Made by a program: the position numbers and the translations under genes
Assembly: GCA_903928225.1 (NCBI GenBank)
Contig: CAIYPU010000015.1
Coordinates: 1-48,645, forward strand
Direction: 5' to 3'
Length of the DNA: 48,645 bases
From: an uncultured Chlorobiaceae bacterium
GTDB taxonomy: Bacteria; Bacteroidota; Chlorobiia; Chlorobiales; Chlorobiaceae
Notes under the pieces: model-generated
Seen by the model: the letters and a program-made list of their open reading frames with translations, nothing else
Databases searched by the model: none
What the model was told of the DNA's origin: nothing
Part shown: positions 34,080-43,518 of the stretch, one piece after another
Numbering within the stretch: the stretch's first letter is position 1
How the letters are laid out: the number at the start of each line of letters is the position of its first letter

Positions 34080-36446
34080 ATGAACATGCTCCGCAGAAAG
34101 CTCTTTCGCGACCTGATGCACCTCAAGGGCCAGATGCTTGCAGTCGCGGCGGTCGTGGCATGCGGCATTTCCGTGTTCGTCTCCATGAGCAGCGTCAGGT
34201 ATTCGCTTGAAGCATCCCGTCAGCAATATTACAGCCGGTACCGGTTTGCCGATGTATTCATGCAGGTCAAGCGTGCCCCGGAATTCTACCGCGAGAGTGT
34301 CGGCGGCATTCCGGGCGTCGCTTCGGTCACGACCCGTGTCATTGCCGACGTGACCCTTGACGTTCCGGGGCTCGATGAACCTGCGACAGGTCGTATCGTT
34401 TCTATTCCGGAATACCGGGGAATGGCCGGGCTGAATGATGTCTTCATCAGGAAAGGCAGGTATATCGAAGCGGGAAAGAGCGACGAGGTCATTGCCAGTA
34501 AACCCTTCATGGAGGCGAACGGGTTGGTACCGGGCGACCGGGTGGGGGCGGTGATCAACGGCCGCAAGAAAGAACTGGTGATTGTCGGCATGGGGCTTTC
34601 GCCGGAATATATTTACGAAGTCCAGCCCGGGTCGTTTTTTCCTGACAACCGGCGGTTCGGGATATTCTGGATGGGCCGGAGGTCACTCGAATCCGCGCTC
34701 GATATGAGCGGTTCCTTCAACGATCTCTCCCTTGCCCTCACCCACGGGACCTCGGAAAAAGATATCCTCATGCAGCTCGACCACCTGTTCAGGCCTTACG
34801 GTTCCCTCGGAGCTTACGGCAGGAGCGAGCAGCTTTCCGACAGGTTCATTTCGGACGAGATCAAGCAGGTCGGCATGCAGATTACGATCCTGCCCTCGAT
34901 TTTTCTCGGCGTGGCCGTTTTTCTGCTCAACATCGTGCTGAGGCGGATCGTGACGACACAACGCGACCAGATTGCCGTGCTCAAGGCGATGGGCTATTCG
35001 AACGAAGATATCGGCTTCCACTACCTCGGGTTTGCCATGGTGCCGACAACGGTCGGGTCGGTTATCGGGACGTCTCTGGGTGCCTGGCTCGGCAGGGGAC
35101 TGATGAACATCTACGGTGATTTCTACAATTTTGCGGAACTGGTCTATTATTTCAGGATCGAGGATGTCGCGCTTTCGGTCCTGCTGAGCTTCATTGCGGC
35201 CCTGTTCGGTGCCTGGAGCGCATTCCGCAAGGCGGTTGAGATGCCTCCTGCGGAAGCGATGCGCCCCGATACTCCTGTGACTTACAGGCCCGGAATATTT
35301 CAGCGGGAGTCGATTCGGAAGAAAATTCCGGTCCCCATCAGGATCATTGTGCGAAACCTCGAGCGAAGGCCGCTGAAAGCTGCCCTTACGGTCATCATGA
35401 TTGCGCTCTCGGTCGCCATCCTGGTCGCCGGGCGCTATACCTACGATGTTACCGACCGCATGATGCTCGTAGAGTTCAGCGAAAAGCATCGCGAAGATGT
35501 GACCATTGTTTTCAGGGATCCGATGCCCTTTTCCGTAAGGTACAACATCGCATCCCTCGACGGGGTTCTCGAACATGAATACTACAGGGAAGAACCCGTC
35601 AGGATCAGTTTCGGGCATCGTTCGAGGCGTCAGTCGATCAAGGGGGTGGAGTCTGCCGAAGGGCTGCAGCGCCTTGTAGACAAGGATAACCGGCAGGTTG
35701 TCCTGCCGACGGGGGGGATCGTGCTCACGAAAACCCTTGCTGATATACTCGGCGCCCGTCCCGGCGACATGCTCAATGTCGATTTCCAGCAGGGCAGGCA
35801 ACTTCGCCGCCAGGTCATGCTTGCAGGTACGATTGACGAAATGCTAGGACTTTCCGCTTACATGAACCTTCGGGACCTCGACCGGCTGGCAGGAGACGGG
35901 GGCGCGCTGAATGCAGCTTACCTGCGCATTGATTCGTCCAAAGCCGGCGGGCTTTATTCGAAATTCAAAGAGATGCCGGGAATTTCCGGCATCATGATGC
36001 TCAAGGCGCTCAGGAAAAGCTTCGACGAGCTTATTGCGAAAAGCATGAACACTTCGACCGTCATCCTGACCTCTTTCGCCTGTATCCTGGCATTTTCTGT
36101 CGTCTACAACGGGGCCCGCATTTCGCTTTCCGAGCGGGCAAGGGAGCTGACAAGCCTTCGGGTGCTCGGGTTGTCGACCAGGGAGGTATCGATCATCCTT
36201 CTCGGGGAGCAGGCGCTTCTCACCGGTATCGCAATACCTCTCGGCTTCCTGTTCGGCATCGGGCTTTCCGTTCTGCTTTCTCTTGCACTGAGTTCCGAAC
36301 TTTACCGCATGCCGCTTGTCTTCAGTGCATATAACTTTATTTTCGCCTTTGTGGTTATTATTATTGTAGCAACAGTTTCCGGGCTTGCCGTCAGGAGAAG
36401 GCTTGTCAGGCTCGACCTTGTCGCCGTTCTCAAAACCAGGGAATAA
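34080..36446 (+). CDS. ABC exporter permease with two FtsX domains
   Basis: A 788-residue inner-membrane protein. One N-terminal helix (about 17-37), a large periplasmic domain, three helices near 270-390 (FtsX domain 1, [20 protein letters not shown]), a second anchor near 425-445, a second periplasmic domain, and a closing FtsX domain (about 660-780). This double layout is found in long MacB/DevC-like exporters that move lipids, peptides or lipoproteins. The substrate is unknown. A ribosome site (AAGGAAGG) precedes the start. Between the ATPase and the membrane fusion protein genes. Confidence 0.88.
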   Translation: MNMLRRKLFRDLMHLKGQMLAVAAVVACGISVFVSMSSVRYSLEASRQQYYSRYRFADVFMQVKRAPEFYRESVGGIPGVASVTTRVIADVTLDVPGLDEPATGRIVSIPEYRGMAGLNDVFIRKGRYIEAGKSDEVIASKPFMEANGLVPGDRVGAVINGRKKELVIVGMGLSPEYIYEVQPGSFFPDNRRFGIFWMGRRSLESALDMSGSFNDLSLALTHGTSEKDILMQLDHLFRPYGSLGAYGRSEQLSDRFISDEIKQVGMQITILPSIFLGVAVFLLNIVLRRIVTTQRDQIAVLKAMGYSNEDIGFHYLGFAMVPTTVGSVIGTSLGAWLGRGLMNIYGDFYNFAELVYYFRIEDVALSVLLSFIAALFGAWSAFRKAVEMPPAEAMRPDTPVTYRPGIFQRESIRKKIPVPIRIIVRNLERRPLKAALTVIMIALSVAILVAGRYTYDVTDRMMLVEFSEKHREDVTIVFRDPMPFSVRYNIASLDGVLEHEYYREEPVRISFGHRSRRQSIKGVESAEGLQRLVDKDNRQVVLPTGGIVLTKTLADILGARPGDMLNVDFQQGRQLRRQVMLAGTIDEMLGLSAYMNLRDLDRLAGDGGALNAAYLRIDSSKAGGLYSKFKEMPGISGIMMLKALRKSFDELIAKSMNTSTVILTSFACILAFSVVYNGARISLSERARELTSLRVLGLSTREVSIILLGEQALLTGIAIPLGFLFGIGLSVLLSLALSSELYRMPLVFSAYNFIFAFVVIIIVATVSGLAVRRRLVRLDLVAVLKTRE

Positions 36447-36455
36447 CATTCGGAG

Positions 36456-37619
36456 ATGAAACTATCCAGGACACAGCGGTTCGGGGCAATTGCCCTGCTT
36501 CTTGCCTGTATTGTGCTTTTTCTTGTCCTGAGGCCCGCACCGCTTCCGGTTGATTCGGATTTGGTCATCAAAGGCCCGCTCCAGCTCCTTCTCGAGGGCG
36601 AAGGCGTGACTCGCGTCAACGAACGGTATGTAATCTCATCACCCGTAACGGGAAGTATCGAAAGGATAACCCTTGAAGAGGGGGACAGCGTCAGGAAAGG
36701 CGCTCCGGTCGCTTCGGTGCTTCCTGCGGCCCTCGATGCCCGCGATTTCCGCGAAGCCTCGCTCAGGGCCGGATCCGGCAGGGCGGCATATGATGAAGCC
36801 GTGGCAAGGGAGCGGAGCGCGACGCTCAATCTCGAACAGGCAAACCGGCGAGCTGAGCGATATAAAAACCTCTACAGGGAAGGTGCCATTTCCAGGGAGA
36901 GCTTTGAAATAGCGGAGAAAGAAGCAGGGGTCCTTCGCAAGGAAGCCGATGCAGCTCGATCAGGGGCCGCCGCCGCACGTTACAATTTCGAAGCGCTCGA
37001 GTCACGGGTGGATTCCCGCCTGTCGTCAAAGCCGGTAACGGTTTTCTCTCCGGCAGACGGCAAGGTCCTGAAGGTGCATGAGAAGAGCCAGAGGGTCGTG
37101 GCTGCAGGAGCCCCTCTGCTTGACATTGGAGACCCGTCAGCCCTGGAAATCGTAATCGACGTGCTTTCTTCCGATGCCGTCGGCGTCCGTCCGGGATGCA
37201 GGGTCATCGTTACCGACTGGGGGGGGAAGAGTGATGCCGAAGCCGTCGTCAGGAGGGTTGAACCTGCCGCGTTTACGAAAACCTCCGCACTCGGGATCGA
37301 GGAAAAAAGGGTGAATATCATTGCCGGACTGAAACAATACGATCCCCGCCTGGGAGATAATTTCCGCGTACAGGCTGAAATCGTGCTCGATGAGAAGCAG
37401 AATGTCGTCCAGGTACCCGTCAGCAGCCTTTTCAGGGGCAAATCATCCTGGGAGGTTTTTGTCCTGGAAAATGGACGGGCAATACTTCGCCATGTCGATA
37501 TCGGCATGAGGGGAATCTGGCGGGCAGAGGTCGTCAAAGGCCTCATGCCGGGAGACCGGGTTGTCGTTCACCCGACCAATGAGCTTCAGGACGGCATGAG
37601 GGTAAAAACAAAGGAATAA
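36456..37619 (+). CDS. Membrane fusion (HlyD/RND-MFP type) subunit of the ABC exporter
   Basis: A 387-residue periplasmic adaptor with a single N-terminal anchor helix (about 9-26). Order: barrel-sandwich half (VISSPVTGSIERITLEEGDSVRKG), a long coiled-coil hairpin (about 95-180, rich in Ala, Glu, Arg), the returning lipoyl half (VFSPADGKVLKVHEKSQRV), a beta-barrel and a membrane-proximal domain (LMPGDRVVVHPTNELQDG). It would link the ATPase-permease pair to an outer-membrane channel, not encoded nearby. It lies 9 bp after the permease. Confidence 0.88.
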   Translation: MKLSRTQRFGAIALLLACIVLFLVLRPAPLPVDSDLVIKGPLQLLLEGEGVTRVNERYVISSPVTGSIERITLEEGDSVRKGAPVASVLPAALDARDFREASLRAGSGRAAYDEAVARERSATLNLEQANRRAERYKNLYREGAISRESFEIAEKEAGVLRKEADAARSGAAAARYNFEALESRVDSRLSSKPVTVFSPADGKVLKVHEKSQRVVAAGAPLLDIGDPSALEIVIDVLSSDAVGVRPGCRVIVTDWGGKSDAEAVVRRVEPAAFTKTSALGIEEKRVNIIAGLKQYDPRLGDNFRVQAEIVLDEKQNVVQVPVSSLFRGKSSWEVFVLENGRAILRHVDIGMRGIWRAEVVKGLMPGDRVVVHPTNELQDGMRVKTKE

Positions 37620-37713
37620 CATCATCGAACCTTCCACTGAAAAGCATCCTAGTCCTTCCGGGGAAAAGCAAGGTGTTTCACGCCGGACTGATAAACAAAG
37701 GCCTCACAGGGCA

Positions 37714-39036
37714 CTGCAGCGCATTGTCATCGCAGGCTGCGGCGCTTCAGGAATGGCTGCCGCAGTTTCGGCCGCCACCGAAGCGCAAAAAGCCCGTTTC
37801 CCATGTTTGATAACGGTGCTTGAACGGAACGACCGTACTGCGGCTAAAGTCAGGATATCGGGCGGAGGGAAGTGCAACGTGGCCCATCGTGGCGCTCCGA
37901 AGGAGATCCTCGAGAAAGGTTTTTTAAGACAATCCGAACAGCGGTTCCTCCGGCCCTCGCTTTTTGCCTTCAACGGCGACGACCTGCTCGCTCTGCTTCA
38001 TTCGGGAGGGGTCGAAACGCAAGCGCGGCCTGACGGCAAAATATTTCCTTCGAGCGGAAACGCATTGTCGGTTGTGCAGGTGTTTGAAAACCTCATGAGC
38101 CAACAATCAGTCGATCTCAGGCTTTCATGTCGGGTTACCGGAGTTTTTCATGCTGATGGCAGGTTTCTCGTTCAGACCGATACCGGAGGAACACTGGAGG
38201 CAGATGCCGTGATCCTTGCCTCGGGCGGGGTTTCCTATGCACGAACGGGCACGACCGGCGACGGGCTTCGAATAGCGGGGAAATTCGGCCATACGCTCGT
38301 CACTCCACATCCGGCCCTTGCGCCCGTCCATACCGTAACGCCCTTTCCATCGGCACTTGCCGGATTGTCGCTGAGGAAGGTTCATCTGATTGCCTTGTCG
38401 GGAAAAGCAAGGGTGGAAAGGCCGGGAGATGTCCTTTTTACGCACAGGGGTTTCAGCGGCCCGGCCGTACTCTCCCTGTCCCGTGATATCGCGGAGCTGC
38501 ATGCCTCGGGCGAGGTCCGGCTCTATGCCGATATGTTCCCCGAACATGAAAAGGAAAAGCTTGAAAAAATATTGCTGCTACAGGCAAGAGAGCACGGGCC
38601 GCGGACGGTCAGGAAATTCCTGCAGGGATGTCCGATCGCCCCTCCTGCCGCTTCATTTACGCAAGGGGAACAGGGGACCATCCCTACGGCAATCGTTCCG
38701 TATATCCTCGATGCTTCGGCTGTCCCTGAAGATGCGACCTTGAGCACGCTCACGAAGGAACAGAGAAAATCCCTGCTTTCGGTCCTGAAGCGCTTTCCGC
38801 TCGGCATGGTGCGGAAAGTGCCGCTTGACGAGGGCGAAGTGTCCGCCGGAGGCGTGTCGCTGTCAGAAGTCGATCCGAAAACAATGCAGTCGAGGACCCG
38901 ACCGGGCCTGTTCCTCTGCGGCGAACTTCTCGATTATGCCGGGGAGATAGGCGGCTTCAACCTGCAGGCGGCTTTTTCAACCGGCTGGTTGGCAGGAATG
39001 CATGCCGCCTTGATGAATTATCCGGCGCAGGAGTAA
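37714..39036 (+). CDS. HI0933/BaiN-type flavoprotein, non-canonical start
   Basis: A flavoprotein of about 440 residues in the HI0933 family (FAD/NAD(P)-dependent oxidoreductase, often called BaiN-like). The dinucleotide-binding strand and loop IVIAGCGASGMAAAVSAA, an SGGGKCNVAH segment, PSSGNALSVVQVF, ASGGVSYARTGTTGDG and the C-terminal GGFNLQAAFSTGWLAG are all family blocks. The first ATG (37753) lies inside GxGxxG and would destroy it. Between the in-frame stop at 37603 and that ATG there is no ATG, GTG or TTG; CTG at 37714 gives the usual start length, and an ATC at 37621 sits after AAGGA. I place it at CTG. Its 3' end overlaps the next gene, which is on the minus strand, by 19 bp. Confidence 0.82.
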   Translation: MQRIVIAGCGASGMAAAVSAATEAQKARFPCLITVLERNDRTAAKVRISGGGKCNVAHRGAPKEILEKGFLRQSEQRFLRPSLFAFNGDDLLALLHSGGVETQARPDGKIFPSSGNALSVVQVFENLMSQQSVDLRLSCRVTGVFHADGRFLVQTDTGGTLEADAVILASGGVSYARTGTTGDGLRIAGKFGHTLVTPHPALAPVHTVTPFPSALAGLSLRKVHLIALSGKARVERPGDVLFTHRGFSGPAVLSLSRDIAELHASGEVRLYADMFPEHEKEKLEKILLLQAREHGPRTVRKFLQGCPIAPPAASFTQGEQGTIPTAIVPYILDASAVPEDATLSTLTKEQRKSLLSVLKRFPLGMVRKVPLDEGEVSAGGVSLSEVDPKTMQSRTRPGLFLCGELLDYAGEIGGFNLQAAFSTGWLAGMHAALMNYPAQE

Positions 39037-39953
39037 GCAGGCTCCTCTCTTTTGTCTTCTGTTTTTCTGACCGTGAAACGGCAACTCCCGAGTTCGAACG
39101 AATATTCGGGATTGTCATGGAACATGACCACTTCGCGAGTGAAACGGATTTTCATCGGTACGCTCACTTTGCGTTCATCCCCGCAGACGTTGTTTTTTAC
39201 GCCGGGTCTGAAAACCCTGCTCCCTTTTCCCGGAACCGTCACTTCGACTTCATGATCGACGGTGCTCAACGCTTCCACAGCTCCATTCCTTGAAAACTGC
39301 AGTGAATTGATGTCCCCGTGGATGCCGTTCGGTTCGTTGTCGTAAGCCGAAATGAACCCGATCGGTGTTTCAACGTCGGTTTTGAAGCGAGGCTCGAATG
39401 AACGGACAGCGCCGTTATCGTAAAAAGCCAGCCCTTTCCTGATTTCTGTTTTTCCAAGCGGCGTCATGATGGAAACCGTTTCGGACGGCCAGAATGTCAG
39501 GCTTTTCACGACACCGTTTTCATGGAACTGCATACCGATGATTTTCGTGCGGATTGTTCCGGCTGGCGTTTCTATATCGAGCTCTTCGGAAAGTTCATAT
39601 TCGTTTTTCCAGGACCAGAATCCACTCAATGAGCCGTCGAGGGGAAAAACACGTTTCAGGCTGCCGTTACTGTGGAAAGTCACCAGTTCGGCCGGGATCC
39701 TGCCGGCAGGGGTACGCAGCAGCGTCCGGGACTGCAGCGCAAGGGATTTGAGGCTGCCGTCCTTGTAAAAATAGGCAGGCTTCACGGTCCTTCGTCCCAT
39801 ATCTTCAGCTTCGTAAAGCGGGACAAGGCTGCCGTAAGGCGTTTCAAGCACATTTTTCGAACATACCAGACAGCCGTCGGCTTTTTTGTTGGAAAAGAGC
39901 TGACGGAACTCGACACCCCTGAGCTCGCCATAGATGGTGGTTATGCTGTCCAT
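39018..39953 (-). CDS. Protein with MORN-like DGSLKSL repeats
   Basis: A 311-residue soluble-looking protein without a signal peptide. It contains at least five units of a loose repeat: aromatic, D/E/N-x-G, small, hydrophobic, K/R (YKDGSLKSL, FHSNGSLKRV, FHENGVVKSL, FYDNGAVRSF, FSRNGAVEAL), spaced about 40 residues apart and each preceded by an ETPxG-type turn. MORN or YwqK-like repeat proteins form beta-hairpin ribbons. I do not recognise a specific function. A cysteine pair (CLVC) sits near residue 28. Convergent overlap of 19 bp with the flavoprotein gene. Confidence 0.6.
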   Translation of the reverse strand: MDSITTIYGELRGVEFRQLFSNKKADGCLVCSKNVLETPYGSLVPLYEAEDMGRRTVKPAYFYKDGSLKSLALQSRTLLRTPAGRIPAELVTFHSNGSLKRVFPLDGSLSGFWSWKNEYELSEELDIETPAGTIRTKIIGMQFHENGVVKSLTFWPSETVSIMTPLGKTEIRKGLAFYDNGAVRSFEPRFKTDVETPIGFISAYDNEPNGIHGDINSLQFSRNGAVEALSTVDHEVEVTVPGKGSRVFRPGVKNNVCGDERKVSVPMKIRFTREVVMFHDNPEYSFELGSCRFTVRKTEDKREEPAYSCAG

Positions 39954-40359
39954 GATCTGTTTCTTTACTGATTATCGGTGATATGCCATCGTAGTAGATT
40001 CAAAAATCGTGCCATAGAAAGTATCTGAGATGTAATGTGTTTATTTGAAATGAATAAGAGGAGAACTGCGGCTGATTGGGGATGCGGAATTATTCTACTG
40101 ATTTGTAGGAATCTGGGGGAATCCTTCATAATTGCAGGAAATATCCCTGAAGAAAAGGTGCTGTCCCGCAGGCCTTCGCAAATCGTCAATATTGACCTTG
40201 GTACTCTTTTTCGACGAGGTTCGACGACAAAAAGAACAGGCCGCAGAACATATTTTATTTCATGAAATTAACGGATATGTGAAACGGAAAACGGAAAGCT
40301 CGTGTTTTAGAATATCAGTTATAAGGTATTTGATGAATTGATTTTCCGAGGAGGCACCG
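39954..40359. other. 406-bp intergenic region, no gene supported
   Basis: It lies between the divergent MORN-like gene and the small lipoprotein. Open frames exist (for example 40035-40265) but have no ribosome site or recognisable content. The right end is AT-rich and leads into the strong ribosome site of the lipoprotein gene. Confidence 0.35.
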
Positions 40360-40551
40360 ATGAAAAAGATTGTCGCGCTGGTTTTACTGTTAAGCTTTGC
40401 AGGCTGTGCACCTTATGACAGATGGGATGACGATCCGTATCACCATAATGGTTATCACCATGGTCCGCCACCACCACCGCCACCCCATGGCGGCCCCGGC
40501 GGTTATGGATATCCGCCTCCACCGCCTCCTCCTCCACCGCGTCCCTATTGA
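40360..40551 (+). CDS. Small Pro/His/Gly-rich lipoprotein
   Basis: A 63-residue predicted lipoprotein: a short signal with lipobox LSFAGC (Cys 16), then a mature chain of His, Tyr, Gly and two runs of seven and nine prolines. A perfect ribosome site (GAGGAGG, 6 nt before ATG) supports translation. The composition suits an extended, possibly metal-binding, periplasmic tether or a Pro-rich surface filament; no domain is recognisable. A 10-bp hairpin follows the stop. Confidence 0.72.
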   Translation: MKKIVALVLLLSFAGCAPYDRWDDDPYHHNGYHHGPPPPPPPHGGPGGYGYPPPPPPPPPRPY

Positions 40552-40565
40552 GGACGTTTGCTGCC

Positions 40566-40609
40566 GCAGGAAGCTTTCCACAAGTCATATGACGGGGACA
40601 GCTTCCTGC
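40566..40609 (+). terminator. Hairpin after the small lipoprotein gene
   Basis: GCAGGAAGCT (40566-40575) and AGCTTCCTGC (40600-40609) form a perfect 10-bp stem, extended by further imperfect pairs inside. Only a poor T-run follows. It is a transcript-end structure or weak terminator. Confidence 0.5.
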
Positions 40610-40726
40610 CGTCTGCTTTCAAGGTCAACCCGCATGGAAATGGTTACGGAAAAATCGATCACGAATCGCTGAAACTGAAAGCGTTATTGTTATATGCGGG
40701 AAAGATCATGGAGATGTCTTTGCTGT

Positions 40727-42877
40727 TTATTTTTTTTTCATCTGCATTGTCTTTTCCGAAATGATCTGCTCGATACCGGAAGATATGGAGAGGCTCCGAA
40801 AGAGGTCAAGCAGGTTTTGTTCTATGTTGAGGTTCATCACGACGAGCCTTCCTCCCTGAAAGTCAGGATTGTTTCCCCTGAGCTTGACAGTTATGACCGA
40901 TTTTCCATCCGGGGCCATACTGATCGATGAAAGCAGCTCGACATAGAAAAAATTCGACAGGGCTTCGTAGGTTGTCCGTAATCCCTGGCTTGCTGCTGCG
41001 CGTTCCTCGGGTGTCGAAGAAAAAATGATCTGTCCCGACCGTTCCGCGTCAAGACCGCCGTTCATTATTTCATATCTGTCGCTGTTAATCCTGAGTGGGA
41101 CACTGCCTTTCATTGACCCTGTCGCATAAATTTTTTTCACTCCCTGAAGTTCGAGCAGTTTCTGGAGCGGGATCCCGTTCAGGAAAAGAGTTGTTTCCGT
41201 CACTTTATTCCTCATGTCGTAATCAGCTTTCCTGATGAGGATGTTTCCATCAAGCAGCTTGGCGCTGAAGTCTGAAAGGGATACCATGTCAGGTTTTTTT
41301 CTGTCATAAAGGAGTGAAAGGGTCCCTGTTGGGAGCAGGAACTCGATACTGCCGGTCGGGGTTTTGCGCTGGAGCTTTTTCAGGGTGAACCTGACTGTGG
41401 TATGTCCATCAGGGGCGCGACTGAAAACGATGTCCGGTTCGCTGAAGATATAATCGGCTTTCATGCCCCCGGCGGCAATGATCCGTTCTTTCAGGTTTTG
41501 TTCAGGTTTGCCGGGAAGCTCTATGGTAACGATACCTCCTCCGGGAGATTTTAATCGTGCGTTGGCGATCGAAACTCCGTTCTTGTCGAACCTGATCGGC
41601 ATCATGCCGCTTATCTTCCCTCTGAGAGAGCCCTTGTAGTCGCCTTGCAGCTGTACCCTGCCGAGGAGATCGATATTGTTCAGTTTCAGTGCCAAAAGAG
41701 CTTTCCCTTCTGCAGGAGCAGGCAGCATCGGTACAGAAGCTATTTTCCCTCCGAAAACGGAAGCCGACAGATCATGAATTTCGATTCCGGAAGTGCTATT
41801 TGTTTTTCGGTTGAGCGTAACCTTTGCCGAGAAGTTTTCGATCATTCCCGATTCACGTTTTTTGTCTGCGAGGTCGACAGTGAGCCAGGGTTTGCCTTGG
41901 GGAGTAAGCCAGGAAACCGTGGATCCTTTTTCCGCTATAACCCGGGCATTGCGGATTTGAGCGACAGATTCACTTAATTCAACGGGAATAAGTCCCTTTA
42001 TTTTTCCTGAAGCTGTCGGGAAAGTGTTCCTTCTGGTTCCGTTAGCGGTCAATTTATCAAGGGGAATGTCGTCGAGACGGAGGGTAAACCTGGATTTATT
42101 GTTTTTCAGGCAGTATTCGATATGTTCAGCCGTTGCCTTCAAATGAAACAGCTCCACGGAACAGTTTTCAAGTGTAACGGTGCAGGGTTTGAGCGGATCG
42201 GGCTTTGTCGTGAAAAGAGCTTTGAATCCACCAAGAGGGAGCAGTTTTCTTTTGCTGTAAACTCTTTCTATAGATAACCATTCTTTGGGCTGCTTCCAGT
42301 GTTCTGTCGCTAGGAGCCGCACCTTGCAGTTCACTCCCGAGAGAATCAACTCATCTCGCCGGATTGTGGCGTCCTGAATGGTGTACGTTGCTGAACGTGG
42401 CTCGAATGAAGGGATCAGTCCCTTTCGGGAGGACGATTCGAAAAGGATGGATATTCGCGGGTTGCGGTCGGTGAACGTAATAAAGCCAGGCCTGGAGTCG
42501 AGATGAAGAGAATCGGATGTGACAGAGAGCAAAGCGGCAACGCCTGAGTGTTTTTTTTGAGGGGATGGCGAACCCTCGTTTCCGCTCGATTGTATGAGCC
42601 CGATGGTAAGTTTTCCGTTGTTCAGCCGCATATTGTACATGGTTTTTCCGCTGCTGCAGGGACCTGGGGGGGAGGTGAAGAACGCTTCAAGCGATCGGAA
42701 CCTTACTCCTGTAAAATCAGGATGACCGATACCCGAGATTTTTACCGAAAGGGGAGTGCCCCGCAGGGCACGGTCAAGAATCAATTGCGCATAGAAAGGG
42801 AAACAAAGCCATGCAGCCGCAGCAAAGATAACCGGCAGAAGAATCGATACTGCGATTATGCGTAGCGGGATTTTCAC
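40727..42877 (-). CDS. ydbH: YdbH-like intermembrane transport (AsmA-like) protein
   Basis: A 716-residue protein with one N-terminal anchor helix (about 7-27) and a long beta-rich periplasmic chain without cofactors. YdbH, a relative of AsmA, YhdP and TamB, forms a hydrophobic bridge moving phospholipid between inner and outer membranes. The C-terminal part shows the YdbH-type domain (GGRLVVMNLNIEQNLLDLFRSL). Assignment is strengthened by the adjacent YdbL and YnbE genes in the order ynbE-ydbL-ydbH, differing from the ydbH-ynbE-ydbL order of E. coli. The gap to ydbL is 21 bp. Confidence 0.8.
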   Translation of the reverse strand: MKIPLRIIAVSILLPVIFAAAAWLCFPFYAQLILDRALRGTPLSVKISGIGHPDFTGVRFRSLEAFFTSPPGPCSSGKTMYNMRLNNGKLTIGLIQSSGNEGSPSPQKKHSGVAALLSVTSDSLHLDSRPGFITFTDRNPRISILFESSSRKGLIPSFEPRSATYTIQDATIRRDELILSGVNCKVRLLATEHWKQPKEWLSIERVYSKRKLLPLGGFKALFTTKPDPLKPCTVTLENCSVELFHLKATAEHIEYCLKNNKSRFTLRLDDIPLDKLTANGTRRNTFPTASGKIKGLIPVELSESVAQIRNARVIAEKGSTVSWLTPQGKPWLTVDLADKKRESGMIENFSAKVTLNRKTNSTSGIEIHDLSASVFGGKIASVPMLPAPAEGKALLALKLNNIDLLGRVQLQGDYKGSLRGKISGMMPIRFDKNGVSIANARLKSPGGGIVTIELPGKPEQNLKERIIAAGGMKADYIFSEPDIVFSRAPDGHTTVRFTLKKLQRKTPTGSIEFLLPTGTLSLLYDRKKPDMVSLSDFSAKLLDGNILIRKADYDMRNKVTETTLFLNGIPLQKLLELQGVKKIYATGSMKGSVPLRINSDRYEIMNGGLDAERSGQIIFSSTPEERAAASQGLRTTYEALSNFFYVELLSSISMAPDGKSVITVKLRGNNPDFQGGRLVVMNLNIEQNLLDLFRSLSISSGIEQIISEKTMQMKKK

Positions 42878-42898
42878 GACATAGTGCGTTTCAGCGGG

Positions 42899-43261
42899 TC
42901 ACGTTGCTTTTTTTATCCATTTCCCCTGGATTTTTATCCAGGTGCCTGCCGGGAAGGATGGGTATCGTTTCTCAAACGTCAGTTGTCCGGACACTACGGC
43001 AGATACACCATTTTTGGCTGCGAGTGAAACATATGCGGCATGTCTTTCCTTGTTGACGCTCTCGACAAGCTCTTTCGCCTCAAGGGTCGCTCCGGGAGGT
43101 ATGGCCAGGTAGCCGGTGTCGACTTCTCCGACAAGCCCCCTTGAGCGGGCAGTGGCGAGATCCAGGCCAAAAGCGGCATGAGTGGTGGCAAGAATCAGAA
43201 CAATCAGGGCAACTGGTCTGTATACCGATGCCATAAACCGTTTGAAAATAATCATGATCAT
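42899..43261 (-). CDS. ydbL: YdbL family periplasmic protein (DUF1318)
   Basis: About 120 residues. After an N-terminal signal or anchor (VALIVLILATTHAAFG) comes the DUF1318 core: LDLATARSRGLVGEVDTGYLAI, ELVESVNKERHAAYVSLAAKNGVS and PAGTWIKIQGKWIKK. YdbL works with YdbH and YnbE in intermembrane lipid transport, reported as tuning the assembly. ATGs at 43261, 43255 and 43237 all give a signal peptide; I use the first, which follows the ynbE stop at 16 bp. Confidence 0.85.
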   Translation of the reverse strand: MIMIIFKRFMASVYRPVALIVLILATTHAAFGLDLATARSRGLVGEVDTGYLAIPPGATLEAKELVESVNKERHAAYVSLAAKNGVSAVVSGQLTFEKRYPSFPAGTWIKIQGKWIKKAT

Positions 43262-43277
43262 AGGGCCGTTCCAGTGG

Positions 43278-43481
43278 TTAGAAAATATCTTTTCTCGTTT
43301 CAAGCATGTTTTCAATATCCCTGTCAAGCTTGACCCTGATCTCGTGGTCGATTTTTATGTTCATATTGATCACGATGGGTTTTTCAGGTGCTTCGAGTTT
43401 TACCGTGGGACTGCATCCGGCTGTCGCTGCGAACGCAGCCAGGGCAGATATTTTAAGGGCTGCGACTGAACGTTTGTTCAT
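43278..43481 (-). CDS. ynbE: YnbE family outer-membrane lipoprotein
   Basis: A 67-residue lipoprotein with lipobox ATAGC (Cys 23) followed by the family core KPIVINMNIKIDHEIRVKLD. In E. coli YnbE stacks into a beta-strand multimer that caps the YdbH bridge at the outer membrane. The sequence match to the core is strong for such a small protein, and the ydbL/ydbH genes follow directly. First gene of the minus-strand operon. Confidence 0.88.
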   Translation of the reverse strand: MNKRSVAALKISALAAFAATAGCSPTVKLEAPEKPIVINMNIKIDHEIRVKLDRDIENMLETRKDIF

Positions 43482-43518
43482 GAATGGTCTTTTTGCTTTG
43501 GAAAAAGAGTTCCTTGAA

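Noticed and set aside
34683-35801. 372-codon minus-strand frame
   Set aside because: Antisense shadow of the ABC permease, which has clear membrane helices and operon context.
40035-40265. 76-codon frame in the 406-bp gap
   Set aside because: Poor start signal and no recognisable sequence, although the region is otherwise empty.
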